Part shown: in pieces, positions 32,910 to 44,399 of the stretch | Position numbering within the stretch: the stretch's first letter is position 1 | Layout: each line of letters opens with the position of its first letter | From: Chaetoderma sp. LZ-2023a | Taxonomy: Eukaryota > Mollusca > Caudofoveata > Chaetodermatida > Chaetodermatidae | Reading direction: 5' to 3' | NCBI GenBank assembly: GCA_034401795.1 | Contig: JAVVLW010001257.1 | Coordinates: 87,001 to 151,000, forward strand | Length of the DNA stretch: 64,000 nucleotides | The notes under the pieces: generated by a model | Seen by the model: the letters and a program-made list of their open reading frames with translations, nothing else | Databases searched by the model: none | Told to the model about the DNA's origin: nothing | Made by a program: the position numbers and the translations under genes

Positions 32910-33999
32910 TGTACCATTTTGTCCTAGGGTGTTCTACACATAAACGATCTTCATAATATTTTGTAATTGTCTTCCATCTAGGATGTTTATTGTAGAGACA
33001 GGGATTTTAATATGGTACATTGGGAGTGGGAGTGGGGATGGGAGGAGGGGTGCTCAACAATAACATAGCAGTATTAGAGTGAGAAAGTTGTTGGTGGATA
33101 TGACTGTAGACAAGTATTTTGTTTGAGGTAGGCTATCGACATCCGATATGTTCACTGAGAAAAAGGAATATCAGATGAATGTTCAAGCTGATTGAGATCT
33201 GGTAGGGATCATCTATTTCGGTTCATTTCATGCTTTTCATTGTGGCATAGCTCTCCTAAATTTACACCTACCACACTGATGGCAATATCCCATCTTCTAT
33301 TATATCTAGAGCAGAGAAACTGGCGCACAATATAAGCACCAGATCCTCTGCTTTATTTTGGAAATTGATAACCCTGCCATCTGGGCTAGGGTTAGGTTCG
33401 TTTATACCGAATATGTCCATAAGGAAGGTGACATATGGCCTGGACAAAAAAAAAATTTGATTGACTTACAGATCATACATGCAGGTGAGCCGACAAACCG
33501 ACACAGTCGCATCACATAATAACTTGATAATAATAAGAGTATCAATAACAACAGTAACAAGCCAGCTAATATTTGAGCCGAGTTCCTTATGGTAAATATA
33601 GATTGATAAAATGCTTGAAATAGTAAAAAGCATTGACGCAGAATTGGTAACAACGGTAACAAGGCAGCTAGTATTTGAGCCGAGTTTCTTATGGTAAACA
33701 TAGTTTGATAAAATGCTTGAAATAGTAAAGAACATTGACGCAGAATTGGAATAGGTACGGTGGGACCGACTCATACCGGCAGAAATCGCCCACTGCAGGT
33801 ACAGAGTAAATATGAGATCTGGCTGCTAGGTTAGAAAAAGGATTAGGTTTGACACTTTCTTTTGTCCTTATCCTTCACTGATCTGGTAACAGGTTTGGTG
33901 GACTTCTTTCCTGTTTAATCATCTGATAAAGATATTAACAATTGGGCTCATATCATACTAGCTTTGTTTAAAATTAGATTTTGTAAAATAAGATTCTGC
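32910..33999. other. Gene-free spacer with a ~102-bp tandem duplication
   Basis: No gene recognised. A G-rich patch lies at about 33025-33055. A duplication at 33550-33755 repeats AGTAACAAGCCAGCTAATATT-, TTTGAGCCGAGTT-, GATAAAATGCTTGAAATAG- and GACGCAGAATTGG-type blocks twice with period about 102 bp. Confidence 0.6.
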
Positions 34000-34399
34000 A
34001 TGTTTATTCTGGTCCTAGCTGTCATGCTTAAGCACTTCTAGATAGTCTCTATGCTTTCAGGGGCGAGGATGGATATAGCTATCCTCATGCATGTCATAGG
34101 TAGCAGATTTCCTACATATAAGGTACAATCAACTTAGTCATTGAATCCTCCCCCGTTTTCTATCAAACCATGATAGTCTCCTGTGACATTAGTCCTGCTT
34201 CTGTTCCTGATCAATAAATTTCTGCGCTTTTCAAGTAGGATACGGTGGAGGAATGGCAGAATCCAAGGATTTTAAGGTGTATGAGGTGCTGGCAGATCAT
34301 CTTTTTATAGGGTCTCAGCTCTTATCTTCAACTCACATATTTATCCTTTCCAACAATTTCCAGGAAAATTTTTACGCTTCATGTCCTTATGATTTAATA

Positions 34400-34510
34400 C
34401 TAATTCTGTTGTATATTTTGGAATAATTTTGACTGGAACCCATGGGCTGCTTTATTGCTGTTTGAGACAACGATGACTTAGAGTCAAATCGTTTTATAAT
34501 ATTCAACTCT
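34400..34510. repeat. HP-1-type hairpin (decayed)
   Basis: TTCTGTTGTATATTTTGGAATAATTTTGACTGG facing AGTCAAATCGTTTTATAATATTCAAC, with a TTTATTGCTG centre. Same pattern as the hairpins of the fold-back arms. Confidence 0.5.
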
Positions 34511-36629
34511 GTTCCTGATACGTTGTCTCAGAAATGGAGTTCATCGATGAAAGGAATAATATGGACATGGAGTAATTTTGGCCAGTCATCACTGGTCTCG
34601 TCAAGGATAAGGGACAGTGTTTTCTGATATTTTCATACATTCAGAATTGATCCTAACTGGATCTGGGTTCTTTTAATCACATCATGGCCAGTCTGGGATT
34701 CCTCTGGCTTGGAAGGTTCCTTAATTGTGTTAAAATTAGGGCTGAATGGAGTCAGTTTTGTGTACGAAGGTCGTCTGGTAATTCAGAATTTTGTCTTTCA
34801 CCCCGACTGCATACACTGCATTTTTATTCACTGGGTGTCATCGGTACCAATTCTCCAGTTTATCCATCTGCAGGTCCTTTTTGATGTCTTGTTCTAAAGT
34901 GGCGTCATCAAATCACCCAAGTTTTTCAGTCTGGTCTTAGACAGGATAAAAGATTGAGAAAAAGTTGAGTATATTTCCATACCAATCCTTCATCACCATA
35001 TATAAATTTGATCTGTTGCTGGGATTTTTCCCCCATATCATGTTGGACTCAATATCAAGCATGATGTATTTTCTTCTCCAAAATGCATTGGTATGTTTAA
35101 GCTTCTTCCTCAGTTTCTTCAGTCTCGTGGCCAGTTCGAAGATTCCTCAGCCATATCTCTTATGAGTCTCATTTAAATTCATCGTATGTTTGAACCCATA
35201 GTCTTCGGACAAATCCTTCCTTTGATCCTTTCTACTAAGAGTTTGGGGGAGGGGATCGCTATAGAATTTCCTCTCCTTCTTGTGTCTATGGAATCAGATA
35301 AAGTAGTCTTCTTCCCTCTTCAATACGCTGGAATATCGGAGAATGAAGAGATACTGTCTCTCATAAGCCACCTATCTGCTCATGCAGCCATTTCTATAGT
35401 AGTGACTTTCATCAACAAGCAGGGCGGTTGAGGTTATCATATTTTGTCTGGAGTCTTGGTCCTCCTCCTGCGGTCGAGATGTCAAGAAATCTATCAGCAG
35501 GGACCGACCTACTCAATTGAAATCATTAGCCAGTGAATTAGCCTATTTGGAGATTTCATTAGCCAAATCTTGACTTTCTTAACCTGACCAATAACCTATC
35601 AATCTAATCCTTTATGCTAGATCTTCAGGCTAATAACCAAGTAAGAGATGACCAGCACGTCATGTAAGAAATAAAATATTGGATAGAATTAGATGTGTCA
35701 TCATGGTTTAAGAGGAACTGATGTACCAACATACATGTAAAATCATTAGCCAGTCAATTAGCCTATTTTGACATTTTATTAGCTAACCAGGAAAATTATT
35801 CTCAAAAGCGAATTGGCGAATGGGAAGGTCTGTCCCTGCTATCAGCATCTCACATTCCAGGTAGAATGATTTTCCTTGTAGCTCATTTATTACATCCCAT
35901 TAAGTTTCTACTCAGTATAGCATCCAGATCTGATGTTCATATTCTTCCTCCAGACTAGGCTTTGGCGGTAGATGCTCTGGCCCAGTCATAGACATCACAT
36001 TTTGTATAAATATCTTCAATTTAACTTTCTAGTGCCAATTGTCTTTAAGAACTTTTGTCAGCGGAATGTATTATCCCGTTAATCACTCCTGCTTGGCCCA
36101 ATGAGAGTTATTCAGTGGATCTCGTAGTCCTCTTTGTGGAAATCCAGAGTATTCCCACTTTTGTGGATTTTCTATCTCGTTTAACAGCAGCTTTCATTTC
36201 ATCATTTCATAAATCTTCAATATGTATATTTGGTATTTTCCAAGAGACCTGTTTTTCAGAAATTGATTTTTTTATTTTTTTGTCTGGACTTTATTTAGTA
36301 TTATTAATCAATTCAAATCTATCTGTTACAGGAGAATTTACCACAGTATATTTAAGGTTTTCAAATGGTTGTAAGAACAACACATTATCACGTCTGATTC
36401 TACATCCCATCATCAAGTCATAGATTCATGGGATATTTTTGATGACTTAAATCTCTGTATGCTGGGGTGGTGTTATCATTTTCACTAGCATCTATCCTTC
36501 TTTATTTTCTAGAAGCTGGTTAGAGAGTTATTAAGTATTTACATTATTTATCCATGGTACAGGTATTTTTAGGGCATAGCGCAAAGACACATGCCTATAA
36601 TAAATTCCTCTATTAAATCATGTCTTGGG

Positions 36630-37100
36630 TCGATCTGTTTAATTGTATACCTCTGAAATCACTTTTTCTACTAGCTGCCGCATTTGTTAAATGGCGTTCT
36701 GATATTCATATTCTTTTTGTGAATGATCTTTTCTAGGTGGTAGGAGATCTGGCTACATTCTTTGCCCTTGAAGAGATCTTATATATATAAAACCTAATTA
36801 ATTGTTTTTAATCCTTTCCGAAAACTATACCCAATTTAAAAGATCTTTTTGAAACACCGTTCAGATTACTTATGCAAATTTGTTTAGTAAGCATGCATCT
36901 CATCAACTGGATTACAGACACCATTAATTGACACTAGAATGTATCTCCAGGAGACCCTCAGCAAGTGTTAAGGCACACAATGTTCGTGGTATGGCCTTCT
37001 TCGCATTCTATGCAGATCTATCAGTGGATGACATTATGTAAGTTGCAGTATAAATGTCAGATCCTACACTATTTTTATCTGAATGATCAGATTCAATTCA
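36630..37100 (+). pseudogene. DIRS 2 tyrosine recombinase remnant
   Basis: Contains LKSLFLLAAAFVKWRSDIHIL, the first-Arg motif of DIRS recombinases. About 260 bp later it has KAHNVRGMAFFAFYADLSVDDIM, which includes the H-x-x-R pair, followed by SDPTLFLSE where the W/Y-containing 'W.s..TF..FYL' end is expected. Stops interrupt it and the catalytic Tyr is not visible. It retains the C-terminal motifs that DIRS 1 has lost. Confidence 0.65.
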
Positions 37101-37384
37101 CAATCTGACATTTCTAGTTTCGCCACTCAAACCATGGCTCAATTGCCTAGATTCTTTAGTCAGCCGCCTTCTTCACCATCTCGCGTCTGTTTTAAATTCT
37201 CTTTGCTGAGATTTTCTAATTATCATTATTTTAGTGCATTTTGTTTAGAAATTTGTTTGTTCGTGCTCTTTCAGCACTTCAGTGATTTAGTTGGTTTTAG
37301 TATTTTTGGTGATTAACCTTTCATTCCTGATTTGCAATTCACCAACCCATCTAGTATTTGGGCTCTGACCAATTCTATGTTTTA

Positions 37385-37890
37385 GCAAGCAGTGAATTGA
37401 GTGGCTTAGTATTTTTGTTGTTACAAAACGACCCAGACGTATATACTGGGCTGGCGTTTTGTTAGCTTACTAAAATACATACCACTCAATTCACTGTGGC
37501 CCATCTCGTCCACCCCATGTTGTTAAATTGCAAATCATTATTAAATTTTGTGGAATTAATTAATGATGGCTTGGACTCGGTCGCATGCATAGTAGCATAA
37601 GAGCGCATACTCACAGACTCGTTTATATGTACTCTATAGGAATAGAGGAACCGGTTCCCTAGAGCAATGCCTACTTTAGAGTTAAAGAGATACTATCAAG
37701 AATACCCAACGGAGGGATGTATCTCTGCTAACCTTGTTTACTAGGGAACCCACACGCCATGGGAATAAATAGGTTAAAATTTTGTGAGATATCTAAGTCA
37801 GGTGACTTATAGCAAACAGTGAATTGAGTGGTAAGTATTTTAGTAAGCTAACAAAACGCCAGACCTGTATATACGTCTGGGTCGATATAT
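37385..37890. repeat. DIRS terminal repeat with nested inverted repeats
   Basis: A ~68-bp arm at 37430-37497 (CGACCCAGACGTATATAC.., TTTTGTTAGCTTACTAAAATA.., CCACTCAATTCACTG) is inverted at 37817-37885. Just before it (37388-37428) a further inverted copy of the CAGTGAATTGAGTGG.. block forms a smaller palindrome with the left arm. The interior 37560-37830 is matched in reverse orientation at 20895-21165. Nested inverted repeats abutting a tyrosine-recombinase gene fit the inverted terminal repeat plus internal complementary region of DIRS elements. A stand-alone MITE of about 455 bp is the alternative. Confidence 0.6.
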
Positions 37891-38100
37891 TACTAAGCTT
37901 ATGCTAATTACTTTGAAAGGATCTTGACAAAAACATATAGCAAGTACTTGTTGAACAGATTGTGCATTCAAAACTGCTCTAGTGACCACCTATATTTTGG
38001 GGCCACAAGATTGCGGCTCTTTACAACATATGATTGTATGATAATCTCTCAGCCATAAATATATCTAATTAATTTCAAAATATCCAACCAAATTATTAGT

Positions 38101-38817
38101 TAAATCATAACAAGAGGCCCAAGGGGCCTGTATCGCTCTCCTGGACCATAGGCATTTCAACTAGAATGTTCTTTATCAACAAGATGGCCACCAAACCGTT
38201 TATCCGACAGTTTCCAAAAATTGCAAATTTGAGATCAGAACACCCAAAAACACATAAAACCAATTTTGACCTAAAAATCCATCAAATAAAAAAAACCAAT
38301 ATGGACGCCAAACATGCTATATTTTGATGGGCTCATGGTGTCCAGGTTTTTTGATGGCTCAACTTCCCTTGAACAAACTTTAATGGCCCTTGGTCCCTAA
38401 TCATATCTGCCAAATTTCAGCCCGATCCCTTCAGTGGTTCTGGAGAAGTCGTTTTCGCTACAACTAGGTTAACCAAGATGGCTGCCAAACCATTTGACCA
38501 ATCAAGTTCCCTTGAACAAACTTGGTTGAGCTCTTGCCTGGATCATATTTCATGAGGTTTCCTTCAATCCCTTAAGCGGCTTCGGAGAAGATTTTTAAAG
38601 ACGTTTCCTAAAATCAGACTAAATCCAAGATGGGCACCGGCCAAATTGGCCGATCAGGTTCGTTTGAACAAACTTGGATCCCTATGCCCTAAGGATGCTT
38701 CCTGCCAAATATAATTTAAAACGTCCTAGCGGTTCTTGAGGTCGTTTTAAAGGAAAAGTTGACGGACGGACGTCACGACATAAGCTCACTTGGCCTTTCA
38801 GGCCAGGTGAGCTAAAA
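38101..38817 (+). repeat. AACAAGAGGCCC-type element, near full-length, hairpin 3' end
   Basis: The 5' end AACAAGAGGCCCAAGGGGCC contains a 6-bp hairpin. The interior carries CAAGATGG-type blocks, and the 3' end (about 38785-38817) is AGCTCACTTGGCC..GGCCAGGTGAGCT, a 13-bp stem with one G-T wobble and a 5-nt loop, followed by AA. The same 3' hairpin ends the elements at 41474 and, degraded, at 47258. Hairpin followed by CTAA is compatible with a Helitron/Helentron-type 3' end. No protein is encoded. Confidence 0.65.
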
Positions 38818-39004
38818 ATGGCATTTCTGTTGCTAGAAATTAGAAATTTAATTCTCTGTGATTCATTAACACACATTACGCTGAATTTCTTAAAATGTAG
38901 CTCTCAGCCATAAATATATTTTGAAATTAATTTCACTGGGTGCTGTGACTGCTATTTACAGCAGCAGCAGCTAGGCTCCATCCTATTTTGAAAGAAATCC
39001 AAAA

Positions 39005-40600
39005 TGAAACAAGAGCTCCGCAAACGGCGCATAATACCTCACCATGATGACAAACCAATGAATGAGAGCTATCAGGAAATATGTATTTCTTCCTCAGCCC
39101 CATCAGACCAGACATCCTTATGAAGTGTCAAAGCAATCCGTTAAATGATCAAGGCGGTATCGTCTGGAAACCAATTTTCAAGATGGCTGCCACTGACTGG
39201 CGGCCATATTTGATTTTGGATTATTGTAAATTTTGATAAGTTTCTTCACCAGACATATTCCAACGACCGTAGGAAGTGATCCAATAAATGAAATCCAGAA
39301 ACCAACTTTCAAGATGGTAGCCCATGGCTGGCGGCCATCTTGGAGTTTGGATCATTAACAATTTCGATAGGTTTCTTCTCCACACCTAGTCCAACCACCC
39401 CATGATGTTTCAAAGGGATCTGATAAACGGTAACGGAGTTATCATTTGGAAACCAATTTTCAAGATGGCTACCAGTGGCTGGCAGCCATCTTGGAGTTCA
39501 TATCATTGTCAATCTCGATAGGTTTCTTCCCCAGAGGTAGTCCAACCACCCTATGAAGTTTCATAGTGATCCGATAAAGGATAACGGAGTTATCATCTGG
39601 AAACCAATTTTCAAGATGGCCACCAGTGGCTGGCAGTCATCTCAGATTTTGGATCATTGTCCATTTCGATAGCTTTCTTCCTCAGACCTAGTCCAACCAC
39701 TCTATGAAGTTTCTAAGTGATCCGATAAACGCTAACGGAGTTATAATCCAGAAACCAATTTTCAAGATGGCCGCCTGTGGCTGGCAGCCATCTTGGATTT
39801 CGGATTATCATCGATTTTGATAGGTTTCTTCTCCAGACCTAGTCCAACCATTCTATGAAGTTTCAAAGCGATCCGATAAACGGTAACGGAGTTATCATCC
39901 AGAAACCAATTTTCAAGATGGCTACCGGTGGCTGGTGGCCATCTTGGATTTCGGATCATTGTCAATTTCGATAGCTTTCTTCCTCAGACCTAGTCCAACC
40001 ACTCTATGAAGTTTATAAGTGATCCGATAAACGCTAACGGAGTTATAATCCAGAAACCAATTTTCAAGATGGCTACCGGTGGCTGGTGGCCATCTTGGAT
40101 TTCGGATCATTGTTAATTTCGATAGGTTTCTTCCCCAGTCCTAGTTCACCCACTCCATGAAGTTTCAAAGCAATCCGATAAACCGTAACAGAGTTATCAT
40201 CCGGAAAACAATTTTCAAGATGGCCGCTGGTGGCTGGTGGCTGGCGGCCATCTTGGATTTCGGATCATCGTCGATTTCAATAGGTTTCTTCCCCAGCCTT
40301 AGTCCCACCAGCCTATGAAGTTTCAATGCGATCTGGCAAACGGTAACGGAGTTATCATCCGAAAACCAAATTTTCAAGATGGCTGGCGGCCATCTTGGAT
40401 TTCAGACCATTGTCGATTTCGATAGGTTTCTTTCCAAGACCTAGTACAACCACTCTATGAAGTTTCAATGCGATCCGACAAACGGTAACAGAGTTATCAT
40501 CCGGAAACCACTCTGCCACCCGCATGCCCGCCTGCCCGGACGGACGGCGCCATTACATAATACCCCGTCAAATTTTTTGGTGGGATATAAAAATTAGTGC
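39005..40600 (+). repeat. Tandem-core repeat element, about ten ~150-bp units
   Basis: Starts ACAAGAGCTCCGCAAACGGCGC and ends CGGACGGCGCC..ATAATACCCCGTC. Between are about ten units with starts near 39165, 39297, 39448, 39599, 39751, 39901, 40053, 40203, 40361 and 40503. Each contains GGAAACCAATTTTCAAGATGG, GGCCATCTTGGA, TTTCGATAGGTTTCTTC and ACGGAGTTATCATCC. Conserved ends flanking ~150-bp core repeats match the architecture of bivalve pearl/HINE elements. Open frames here on - are repeat artefacts. Confidence 0.8.
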
Positions 40601-40770
40601 CTTTGAAAAAAACTCAAATGCCTTTGAAAACTCAAATGCAAATGCAACCCTTTCTATGCAAATGCAAATACATGAGATTCAAATGCAAGTGCAAATGCAA
40701 ATGCGTCAGAAATTTCATAATTGCATTTAAATGCAAATGCAAGTGCAAATGCATATGCACTTGTACCCAA
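40600..40770 (+). repeat. ATGCAAAT-rich cluster
   Basis: Many overlapping ATGCAAATGCAAAT-type hexanucleotide steps, containing several exact octamers (ATGCAAAT). Related to 19530-19600, and it ends in the same CTTGTACCCAAGC block. Confidence 0.75.
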
Positions 40771-40773
40771 GCC

Positions 40774-41474
40774 TGGCAGCTAAGCAGAAGCGTTTTGACA
40801 ATTTGCAATAAATTTGTAAAAAATCTAAGATCTTCCGTAAAAATTGGATCAATCAAAATTCTGTATATATTTTTTGAAGCCTACCCACATAGGGTCCTTC
40901 CAACCATACTATGTTGAAATCTGCAAAGCGGTTAATGAGGAGTAAGTAGCGTTTTGACAATTTTAGGTAAATTTGTCGTAAAGTTTAGGATTTTCACCCA
41001 AAAAATTGATCAATCAAAATTCTGTAGACAAGTTCTGAAGCCTAACCCCATAGGGTCCTTCCAGCCATATTAAGTTGAAATCTGCCAAGCGGTTAATGAG
41101 GCGTAGCGTTTGGCACATAAAGTTTAAGATTTTCACCCAAAAAATTGACCAATCAAAATTATGTATACAGGTTTTGAAGCCTACCCCATAGAGTCCTTCC
41201 AGCCATATTAAGTTGAAATCCGCCAAGCGGTTAATGAGTAGCACTTGACAATTTCTGGTAAATTATTCATAAAATGTAAGATTTTCACCCAAAAAATTGG
41301 CCAATCAAAATTCTGTATATATGTTCAGAAGCCTACCGTCATAGGGTCCTTCTAGCCAAATTATGTTGACATAATCCACCCAGTTGTTAATGAGCAGTAT
41401 ATAAAGCAAAAGTTGATGGATGGACAGTCGCCATGGCATAAGCTCACTTGGCCATTCTGGCCAGGTGAGCTAAA
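40774..41474 (+). repeat. Tandem-core element (four ~150-bp units) with hairpin 3' end
   Basis: Units centred on CACCCAAAAAATTGA.CAATCAAAATT.TGTA occur near 40850, 41012, 41151 and 41303. Each is followed by GAAGCCTACCCCATAGGGTCC and AAGCGGTTAATGAG. The 3' end AGCTCACTTGGCC..GGCCAGGTGAGCT (about 41442-41472) is the same hairpin as in 38101-38817. Confidence 0.75.
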
Positions 41475-41499
41475 TCAATTCAGGAATGTTAAAGACTAA

Positions 41500-42240
41500 C
41501 CAAAATACTGAAATCTATGGAATCATCAGCTACCAGCACCATATGTGTTCTCAATAACAACCGAACTAGGTATATTGACAACCCTCTAGTAAAACTGTCA
41601 GCAGAGCAGAAAGCGTTACTCTGCGCATCTATCAGTGGCCAAAGTGAAGACCGCACCAAACTACGTCGGGAACGCAATATTATTCTGCGCCACATTAGCG
41701 AATGCTTAAAAGATCTTGCTATTCAACAAGCAGACTCCCTAGCAGATGAAATCACTGCCACGGATAACTGTCACAAAATGTTTCAGGCAGCCCGAGCCCT
41801 GAGAGTTACTGACTACACACCACCACTCACTGTACACAACTCTGAAGAGCACTTTATCTGGACTGACCAGGGCAAAGCAGAGGCGATTCGAGAATGCTTC
41901 AAGGAACAATTCACTGACCACGATGAGGAGCCCTTGCACCCGTTCTCAGGAAATCCCAGGCCATTACTAACACCAATTAAAACAGCAGAAGTTCAGAAGG
42001 CACATAAAGCCCTGAAAAATGGACCTGCATCTGTATGAGCAATGAACTATTCAAATATGCAAGTAACATTATCTCAAAACTGATCACGCACCTAATTAAC
42101 TCAGCTTTTATGCATCACCTTCCCATCGACATTGTAGGACAAGTTACCCTTATCGCGCTACCCAAGCCAAGAAGGCACATGGCCCACTCAACCCCCACCC
42201 CAATCTTCTATATTATTAAAACAGAGTGCGCTCATTGAAC
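41500..42240 (+). pseudogene. LINE polyprotein fragment (pre-RT region), RTE/Proto-like
   Basis: A 173-codon open frame (41517-42035) gives VLNNNRTRYIDNPLVKLSAEQKALL.., RRERNIILRHI, NCHKMFQAARAL, WTDQGKAEAIRECFKEQF and PLLTPIKTAEVQKAHKALKNGPAS. After a frameshift it continues ANELFKYASNIISKLITHLINSAF.. and VGQVTLIALPKPRR (42040-42175). The order 'F.GPRPL..PI...E...A...LKNG.A.G.D.I..EL.KYA' is the region just before RT motif 1 in a cnidarian/mollusc LINE lineage. The polymerase core is missing from about 42200. A related later segment occurs at 49890-50250, possibly a separate copy. Confidence 0.65.
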
Positions 42241-42659
42241 TTAGGCTGCCCACATTCTATGCCATATAAAAAATTGGTACACAAACGTGCATTATTATAA
42301 AATATTTTATGAAGATGCTATTTATAAAGATTCAATGTGAGTATCATTCTGAAATTGCATTTGTATTACACAATGATACGAGATAAAAATCAACAAACTA
42401 TGGATTTATAAATATTGAAAACACTAATATTTTTCCATGCACGAAAGATTGGCATGCTCATGAGGCATCTGACTGTTGAGTTCCACATGTCTTCAGTGAT
42501 TTTCACTTGCATTTGCATCAGCACCACGTTACACCAAAGGACCACCATTTTGAACCTACCTTTGGATATATCTGGCTTTCTACAACCAAGATAAATTCCA
42601 TTGAAAAGAAAACATTGTGAAATATTTTTATGGTTGTCATAACTAGATGATATAAATCA

Positions 42660-43400
42660 AATAATCCCTCGCCCCCCCCCCCCCTCACCCCCCACCCTCC
42701 CCACACACCCCTCACAATATTCCAAGCAAAGATAAAGTTATTGAATGAAACGCAAAATTTGCACGGACGGACGGACACAAATTCAGAGACAAAGGGATGG
42801 ATGGACAGAGGGATCAGCTGACTGACCCACAAAATAATGTACATTTCCCTAGAAACATAGCCAATGTTCCCATGAAATTTCCTCACAATACTCCAAGCAA
42901 AGATAAAGTTATTGTACGAAAACCCAAAATTTGCACGGATGGATGGACACAAATTCAGAGACAAAGGAATGGATGTATGGAGGGACGGGATGAGATGACT
43001 GACCCTCAAACTAAGATGCATTTGCCTACTACCCTACTACCATAGCCAATCTTCCCATGACGTTTCATCACAATACTCCAAGCAAAGATAAATGTATTGA
43101 ATGAAAACCCAAGACTTTGCACTGACGGACGGACACAAATTCAGAGACAAAGGGATGGACGGACAGACGGACGGGCTGACTGACCCTCAAACTAAGGTGC
43201 ATTTCCCTACTACCGTACTACCATAGCCAACCTTCCCATGAAGTGTTGTCACAATATTCCAAGCAAAAGTAGTTATCGAAAGAAAACCTGTGTGTGACGG
43301 ACGCACGCACGAATGGATGGATGCACGGACGGATGGAAGCAAAAACGTAATCCACCCTAAAGCGGGGAGGGATAATAATAAAACAAACAATTCAATCATC
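42660..43400 (+). repeat. Poly-C tract and tandem array of ~175-185-bp units
   Basis: A C-run lies at about 42668-42700. Units start at TCCAAGCAAAGATAAA near 42720, 42890, 43077 and 43258 (last partial). Each contains GCACGGACGGACGGACACAAATTCAGAGACAAAGG, split by substitutions, then GACTGACCC and CATAGCCAA.CTTCCCATGA. Non-coding; long open frames on - are artefacts. Confidence 0.8.
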
Positions 43401-44200
43401 TTTACATTTTGTCAACTATTTAAGATTTCAAAACGGCTGCAATTTAATGCTTTTGCTAGCCTGCATCTTGCTTACTAGGCCTCGGAGACACTTTGAGATG
43501 CCATTTTTGTTAATATTCTCAAATTAAGAGACACTGCATCTGAGTTTTAAAGCAGACTTAGCTTTTCTTGATTTCGAAATGGTGCCGTTTCTCGCCTATG
43601 TTATATCTCTCAATTCGTTGAGTGAATCATCAACTTGAGGTTAAGAACCCATCAAATCAATCTTTGAATAGGTGTAATTACAACATGTCATGCAGGTCTA
43701 AATTGGTTGTCAATGTTCTAACATGTCTCCATGTCTGCTTCACTCACAAAATAATGTACAAACCAAATCCATTATTCTCCATGAACGCTTTGGGGGACCA
43801 ACATGTATTCATTGAGTTTACCACAATTGCACCTCACTAATTCAACAACTGCAGATGGGACCGTGCAACCTCTGACAACATTGGTACTAGGCACTTGTCT
43901 CCTTTTATCCTACCCAATTTGAGAGGGTCGGGCACAACAGGATGGAGAGTTCCTGATCTCAAAACAGCAGATTGGCCTTAACTTAAACTCTTTGGATGTG
44001 TTGTGTTCAAGCCCCAAGTGTTGGCGGTAGTTATTCCACACCTCTGCCGAGGATTTGTTACTTGAATAACGTCTACCTAATGTTATCTGGCTGCGTGATG
44101 TGGACACACTTCTTACTGAAGACTGCAGAAAAATTATTCACAGCTCGTGATAGTATCATCAGAAGGTTCACTCCTAATTCCCAGTGATATAGATGCCACC
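43401..44200. other. No gene recognised
   Basis: Moderately AT-rich. Short open frames on both strands show no recognised similarity. Around 43900-44110 on - a stretch (RFYSRCARPSQIG-like and WNNYRQHLG-like text) might be the end of an old LINE ORF (pattern 'VWNNLP'), but it is too short to call. Confidence 0.4.
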
Positions 44201-44399
44201 ACCTGTCTTTAAGAATGTCTACAAACATGCCTTTTTTATTTACCTATGATATAGCTGGTTGTGTCACAACCGGTCAGGCTATGCCCCTTGCAATAATGAT
44301 ATTGCTTTATCTGCTCCAAGTGCATTGTAAATTGATTGCAGCAAAAATAGTCATGCAAGAAGTAACACATCTGTATCCTGACTGTATATATGAATATGT

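Larger units (their letters stand above)
34000..37320 (+). mobile_element. DIRS-type retrotransposon 2, heavily decayed
   Basis: Plus-strand remnants in DIRS order. RT-like text lies at 34730-35160 (GVSFVYEGRLVIQNFVFHP; SSMMYFLLQNALVCL). RNase H follows (VVTFINKQGG near 35398-35428), then ASHIPGRMIFLVAHLL (about 35845-35890), VDALAQS (about 35970) and LITPAWPNESYSVDL (about 36080). The tyrosine recombinase reads LKSLFLLAAAFVKWRSDIHIL (about 36650-36712) and AHNVRGMAFFAFYADLSVDDIM (about 36970-37036). Thymine-rich drift and many stops mark it as older than DIRS 1. A Gag region before 34600 is not convincingly visible. The characteristic terminal repeat follows directly at 37385. Confidence 0.75.

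Noticed and set aside
39762..40377. Short minus-strand frames with repeated PRWPPATGSHLE-like text
   Set aside because: Produced by the ~150-bp tandem array; no independent coding evidence.
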